The notes beneath the pieces were generated by a model. It had not been told where the DNA came from and searched no databases. It was given only the letters and a program-made list of their open reading frames with translations. Below, piece by piece: positions 22,253-24,642 of a DNA stretch of 24,642 bases. This DNA comes from a virus. The stretch's first letter is position 1. The number at the start of each line of letters is the position of its first letter. The DNA is taken from positions 1 to 24,642 of IMG/VR virus record IMGVR_UViG_3300009537_000164. The stretch is one strand, 5' to 3'. The position numbers and the translations under genes were made by a program.

Positions 22253-22527
22253 TAGTACCCGCCGACGGCATACCCCAGCATTACCAAAACGACAACCAAC
22301 CCGATCAAAAAGGCCAGGTTAATATATATGGCATAATCCTGCCCCATATAACAGATAACTTGCGGCGACGCCTGATAGAAAAATACCCCGGATATAAACC
22401 CGGCCAATGCCAGGGCCAGGACCCCGCCCAATAACGGGGTATGGGTCCAGGTTGAATTTAAAATAATCATACAAACCAACCATGATAGACCCGATACTAT
22501 AAAACTGTATTTCGTTAAATTATTCAC
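22252..22527 (-). CDS. Small membrane protein with three helices
   Basis: The 91-residue protein has three predicted membrane segments (6-24, 32-51, 67-88) and almost no charged residues. The start is GTG at 22527, with AGG seven bases upstream. It resembles an inner-membrane protein such as an immunity or superinfection-exclusion factor, but nothing specific can be claimed. Confidence 0.6.
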   Translation of the reverse strand: MNNLTKYSFIVSGLSWLVCMIILNSTWTHTPLLGGVLALALAGFISGVFFYQASPQVICYMGQDYAIYINLAFLIGLVVVLVMLGYAVGGY

Positions 22528-22566
22528 CGTTAAACCTAAACCTCCGTTAATTTGTTTTTTGTTCGA

Positions 22567-22821
22567 TCATTTTCTACGTCTTATGGCCTCCAACCAATTA
22601 ATACAAAATAGCGCCGTTTGCTCGACGGCAAAATAAACATTGCCGCCGCCGTTGATCGCAAACAATACCGATTGAAATATATTATTAAATAATATACCCG
22701 CTATTTCTCCATCCTTCATGTCATCGGGAACCCATTCCCCCGCGCATATTTTTATATCCCTGTATATTTCCGGACTAATACGTTCCGGGGGGCGGTCAAT
22801 AGGATTAATCGGGAATGTCAT
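22567..22821 (-). CDS. Small protein of unknown function
   Basis: The 84-residue product starts MTFPINPIDRPPERISPEIY and ends with a helix ALFCINWLEAIRRRK. A middle region is Gly/Asn-rich (INGGGNVYFAVEQ). The start overlaps the stop of the initiator gene as ATGA, so the two are coupled. It could be a helicase-loader partner by position (lambda P-like place), but it is far too short to be P itself. Confidence 0.6.
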   Translation of the reverse strand: MTFPINPIDRPPERISPEIYRDIKICAGEWVPDDMKDGEIAGILFNNIFQSVLFAINGGGNVYFAVEQTALFCINWLEAIRRRK

Positions 22822-23540
22822 TTGATAATAAACTCAGATAGGTCGCCGCCGGTATACTTGTCCTGTTCGTCGTCGCCAGGTAATGCCGGGGCGTCGTCCT
22901 GATCCCTGATTCTAGTTATAAGCAAACCAACCTTAACTCCCGGGTTTTTACTGCGGTCTAGGTCGTATTGCCTGGCGTGGGCCTTGGCATAATCCGGGGT
23001 AACGTGGGGCATGGCGGCCAATTTGTTTAGCATTGCCTTACCTATACCCCGGCCCTTAAGTATATCAATAATAACCGGGTTTGGTTGGGGGATTTTATCC
23101 CCATTAGCGGGGATAAAATCCCCGTTGTGGAGACTACTATTACTATCTTTGACTTTGTTTAAAGGATTAATTAATTTAGTAGTAGTAGTAGGGGCCATTA
23201 TGGGGATTAAATCCCCGTTATGGCCCAGTTGGGGGATTTTATCCCCATTAGCGGGGATTAAATCCCCATAATCGGGGATAACCTCTGCCGCCCAACTTAA
23301 AAACAATTGTCCAGAGGATGTCAGGAACCAACCGGCCCGGCCGCCATAGTCGCCAACCAGTCCAACGGCCATTAATTCCTTAAGGTATTTTGATACGGGC
23401 TTACGATCCATTTCCAACAACTCGGCCAACTCAACCGGGCCAGTTGGGCGCTTAAGTAACCCCATGGCAAACAATACAATAATTGATTTTTTTATGGATC
23501 TCAAAAACTCAATTGTGTGTTCTGGTACAGTAATTTTCAT
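22818..23540 (-). CDS. Replication initiator, lambda O-like, with origin inside the gene
   Basis: The 240-residue protein has an N-terminal winged-helix domain (about 15-82: SIIVLFAMGLLKRPTGPVEL, then KPVSKYLKELMAVGLV and GWFLTSSG). A middle region (91-153) repeats GD-x-IP five times because the DNA contains palindromic iterons. The C-terminal helical domain (about 155-215) may bind helicase or its loader. Initiators with iterons inside their own gene are known from lambda O and relatives. AAAGGA precedes the start. The protein would bind its iterons, melt the A/T-rich DNA between them, and load the replisome. No helicase or polymerase is encoded in the window. Confidence 0.7.
   Translation of the reverse strand: MKITVPEHTIEFLRSIKKSIIVLFAMGLLKRPTGPVELAELLEMDRKPVSKYLKELMAVGLVGDYGGRAGWFLTSSGQLFLSWAAEVIPDYGDLIPANGDKIPQLGHNGDLIPIMAPTTTTKLINPLNKVKDSNSSLHNGDFIPANGDKIPQPNPVIIDILKGRGIGKAMLNKLAAMPHVTPDYAKAHARQYDLDRSKNPGVKVGLLITRIRDQDDAPALPGDDEQDKYTGGDLSEFIIK
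23088..23279. repeat. Iterons of a probable replication origin
   Basis: Five copies of GGGGAT-NNN-ATCCCC lie at 23088-23102, 23109-23123, 23202-23216, 23232-23246 and 23253-23267, and a half-site GGGGAT at 23274-23279. Within each cluster, neighbours are 21 bases apart (two helical turns) or 30. The middle three bases are A/T only. Between the clusters lies an A/T-rich stretch (about 23131-23190) with TTAATTAATTTAG, suited to unwinding. All five copies keep GGG GAT and ATC CCC codons exactly. Confidence 0.75.
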
Positions 23541-23629
23541 TCGGCGTTTTCCTTTATTTGATTCTAGGTTTGATCTGTAACATTAAAACATGATCTCCTG
23601 AGCGTACGCCCGTTGTATTCGGTTCCAGT

Positions 23630-24001
23630 TTATATTAACCTCCCTTGATTTATGTCTCCCTCGATCTTGGCCCGCCGCCGTTGGGTGCGGATCCTTTGGA
23701 TCGTGCTTTGGGCGTCGGCTAAATCGGCCCTGGTATACTGGTCTAGCTCGTCCGGGTTGCGGGCTATAAAATAACCGCCTTTCCCTTTGCGCGTGGCGCA
23801 AATCCACGCCCCGGCGTCGGTGTTGGCCCGGACATAGTTAAGCGCCTGTCTAAACGTGCGGGCGCCAACCCGCGGCACATTGAGCGCCAACCGGGAATTA
23901 ATGGCTCTCAACAAATCGCCTAATAATATTTTGTTCATCTCGCCTTCGTGATCGCTTACGATCTCGATTATTATACGGCCTATGTCCTCTATGTTTTCCA
24001 T
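23630..24001 (-). CDS. Winged-helix DNA-binding protein
   Basis: I place the start at ATG 24001, which has AAGGAG nine bases upstream; an ORF start at 24070 has no such site. The 123-residue product contains a helical N-terminus, then VPRVGARTFRQALNYVRANT (about 43-62), and GAWICATRKGKGGYFIARNP (64-83), the wing of a winged helix with a Gly-Gly-Tyr hairpin. A C-terminal helix rich in Arg, Gln and Ala follows (QSTIQRIRTQRRRAK). It precedes the initiator gene and may be a regulator or replication accessory factor. A candidate promoter with a palindrome lies upstream. Confidence 0.7.
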   Translation of the reverse strand: MENIEDIGRIIIEIVSDHEGEMNKILLGDLLRAINSRLALNVPRVGARTFRQALNYVRANTDAGAWICATRKGKGGYFIARNPDELDQYTRADLADAQSTIQRIRTQRRRAKIEGDINQGRLI

Positions 24002-24014
24002 ATTTGCACACTCC

Positions 24015-24104
24015 TTAAAAATAAATATTAATAAATATTTTATCATTGTTAGGTTTTGCGCGCATGGCATACCATGGTAAAATATTAGCTAATGGGTAAC
24101 TCAA
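24015..24104 (-). CDS. Candidate short peptide, 29 aa
   Basis: A TTG at 24104 has AAGGAG nine bases upstream and opens a frame of 29 codons (begins MSYPLANILPWYAM) whose stop at 24015 overlaps the ribosome binding site of the winged-helix gene. That arrangement is typical of coupled leader peptides. It is short, uses TTG and crosses the candidate promoter, so it may be chance. Confidence 0.25.
   Translation of the reverse strand: MSYPLANILPWYAMRAKPNNDKIFINIYF
24037..24045 (-). promoter_or_regulatory. Candidate extended -10 promoter for the winged-helix gene
   Basis: TGATAAAAT on the minus strand lies 36 bases before the ATG at 24001. The -35 position has no good match, but it falls in the palindrome CATGG-CATA-CCATG (24063-24076), a possible operator. 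Confidence 0.35.
24063..24076. promoter_or_regulatory. Palindrome, possible operator
   Basis: CATGG and CCATG are exact inverted repeats separated by CATA. It lies at the -35 position of the candidate promoter for the winged-helix gene. A dimeric regulator could bind it. Only one copy is seen. Confidence 0.35.
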
Positions 24105-24123
24105 CCCCTCTTACTCCTTAAGA

Positions 24124-24157
24124 CAACAACCCCCGGCTTTTTGCCCGGGGGTTGTTG
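24124..24157. other. Strong intergenic hairpin
   Basis: A 13-bp perfect stem (24124-24136 with 24145-24157, core ACCCCCGG) has an eight-base loop CTTTTTGC. No U-run follows closely on either strand, but on the minus strand it is followed by TCTTAAGGAG, the same hairpin, T-rich, AGGAG order as in the RNA modules near 20.6-20.8 kb. It lies between the zinc-finger gene and the short peptide. Confidence 0.55.
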
Positions 24158-24181
24158 GTTAACCAAAAAAGACGGGTGTTT

Positions 24182-24427
24182 TTATCGGGGTTTTTTACGG
24201 CATTTTTTGACGTGGCGCTTAATGCTTGCTACTTGTTGCGGCAATTCCCTAGCGGTCCTTTTACAATAGGGACAAATCGCTTCACGGGCTAACCCCCCCG
24301 ATAATCTTGAGGGCGGGGGCGGTGCAGGCACAAAATTGTCTTGATCTCTTATTTCCAAAACGATCTTAACGTACCCCAGAACGCTGGCGGCGTATTTGTC
24401 TGGGTTCGATATTCGTTTTCTACTCAT
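24182..24427 (-). CDS. Small zinc-finger protein
   Basis: The 81-residue protein has an N-terminal part without known motif, a proline run (PAPPPPSR), and CPYCKRTARELPQQVASIKR followed by HVKKC. This is a C2HC zinc finger (Cys-x2-Cys, spacer about 18, His-x3-Cys) with many basic residues, so nucleic-acid binding is likely. The start overlaps the previous gene by eight bases. Confidence 0.65.
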   Translation of the reverse strand: MSRKRISNPDKYAASVLGYVKIVLEIRDQDNFVPAPPPPSRLSGGLAREAICPYCKRTARELPQQVASIKRHVKKCRKKPR

Positions 24428-24642
24428 TACTGGCTGCCTGTATGTCGATGTGTTCCCGGGCCGCCTTTTCGGCGTCGTTGATATTATGATATGTGCGGGA
24501 TAACTTACCCCGAATAAAACAAACTTTAAACTCCCCTGTCTTGCCGTACAACTTTAAAAAATATGCTTGATCTTTATAACGTCCTTGTACTTTGCGATAA
24601 TAACCTACTGCCGTATCGGGGTACATTAATTTGATTTTGTCT
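24420..24642 (-). CDS. Partial small protein, N-terminus probably outside the window
   Basis: An ATG lies at 24626, but the frame remains open to the window edge (DKIKL before the Met) and no ribosome binding site precedes the ATG. The protein probably starts beyond the edge. The visible 68 residues from the ATG are basic and aromatic (YYRKVQGRYKDQAYFLKLYG), strand-helix like, with a C-terminal helix DAEKAAREHIDIQ. It resembles small phage DNA-binding or integrase-arm-like domains in composition only. No family recognised. Confidence 0.55.
   Translation of the reverse strand, partial: DKIKLMYPDTAVGYYRKVQGRYKDQAYFLKLYGKTGEFKVCFIRGKLSRTYHNINDAEKAAREHIDIQAASNE

Noticed and set aside
23088-23279. 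Possible CRISPR-like repeats
   Set aside because: The repeats are 15-base palindromes at 21, 93, 30 and 21 base steps within a coding gene, without uniform spacers; iterons explain them.
23583-23807. Minus-strand open frame overlapping the winged-helix gene
   Set aside because: It is an out-of-frame shadow with very Arg/Pro-rich composition and no ribosome binding site.
1-24642. tRNA genes, integrase, attachment site or insertion sequence
   Set aside because: I read both strands for cloverleaf-like segments, recombinase motifs and terminal inverted repeats and found none that I could support.

Overview
The window is a contiguous piece of a tailed double-stranded DNA phage or prophage (Caudoviricetes, siphovirus-like). 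Every gene I accept lies on the minus strand, so transcription runs from the right edge to the left edge. Genes are packed tightly, with TAATG, ATGA or short overlaps and purine-rich ribosome binding sites, which fits a bacterial host. I see no integrase, repressor, tRNA, rRNA, insertion sequence or CRISPR array. Nothing fixes the host. The one clue is a DNRLRE-type domain in a tail gene whose codon use differs sharply from the rest of the phage and may come from a host genome. A contractile sheath gene was not found, and the tape measure is short (621 aa).

Right part (about 24.6 to 20.9 kb) holds small early-type genes. They include a C2HC zinc-finger protein, a winged-helix protein, and an O-like replication initiator with five near-perfect palindromic iterons inside its own coding sequence (a probable origin). 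They are followed by several small membrane or zinc-binding proteins of unknown role.

A 595-base region without an accepted gene (20314-20908) follows, and it is the most unusual part. It carries two tandem modules, each made of two strong hairpins bracketed by conserved 10-14 base boxes and by extended -10 promoter elements facing inward from both sides. On the minus strand each module looks like a separate transcript of about 115 nt ending in an intrinsic terminator. Next comes a near-consensus promoter whose leader holds a 27-base conserved block and an intrinsic terminator before the first late gene. The same promoter, block and hairpin arrangement recurs 5.5 kb away, before the capsid gene (14.8-14.94 kb). 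This suggests coordinated late expression through attenuation or antitermination.

From 20.3 kb leftwards the late genes are: a holin-like membrane protein, small and large terminase, portal, Mu-F/SPP1-gp7-type head protein, and gp10-like neck protein. Then come a fused prohead protease-scaffold-major capsid protein with an internal start, a beta-helix protein, a head-tail connector, and a tail terminator candidate. Two related tail-tube-like proteins follow, then tail assembly chaperones joined by a -1 frameshift at an A9 run, the tape measure, and baseplate/tail-tip proteins. The series ends with the DNRLRE tail protein, a GH25 endolysin and an XhlA-like membrane protein.
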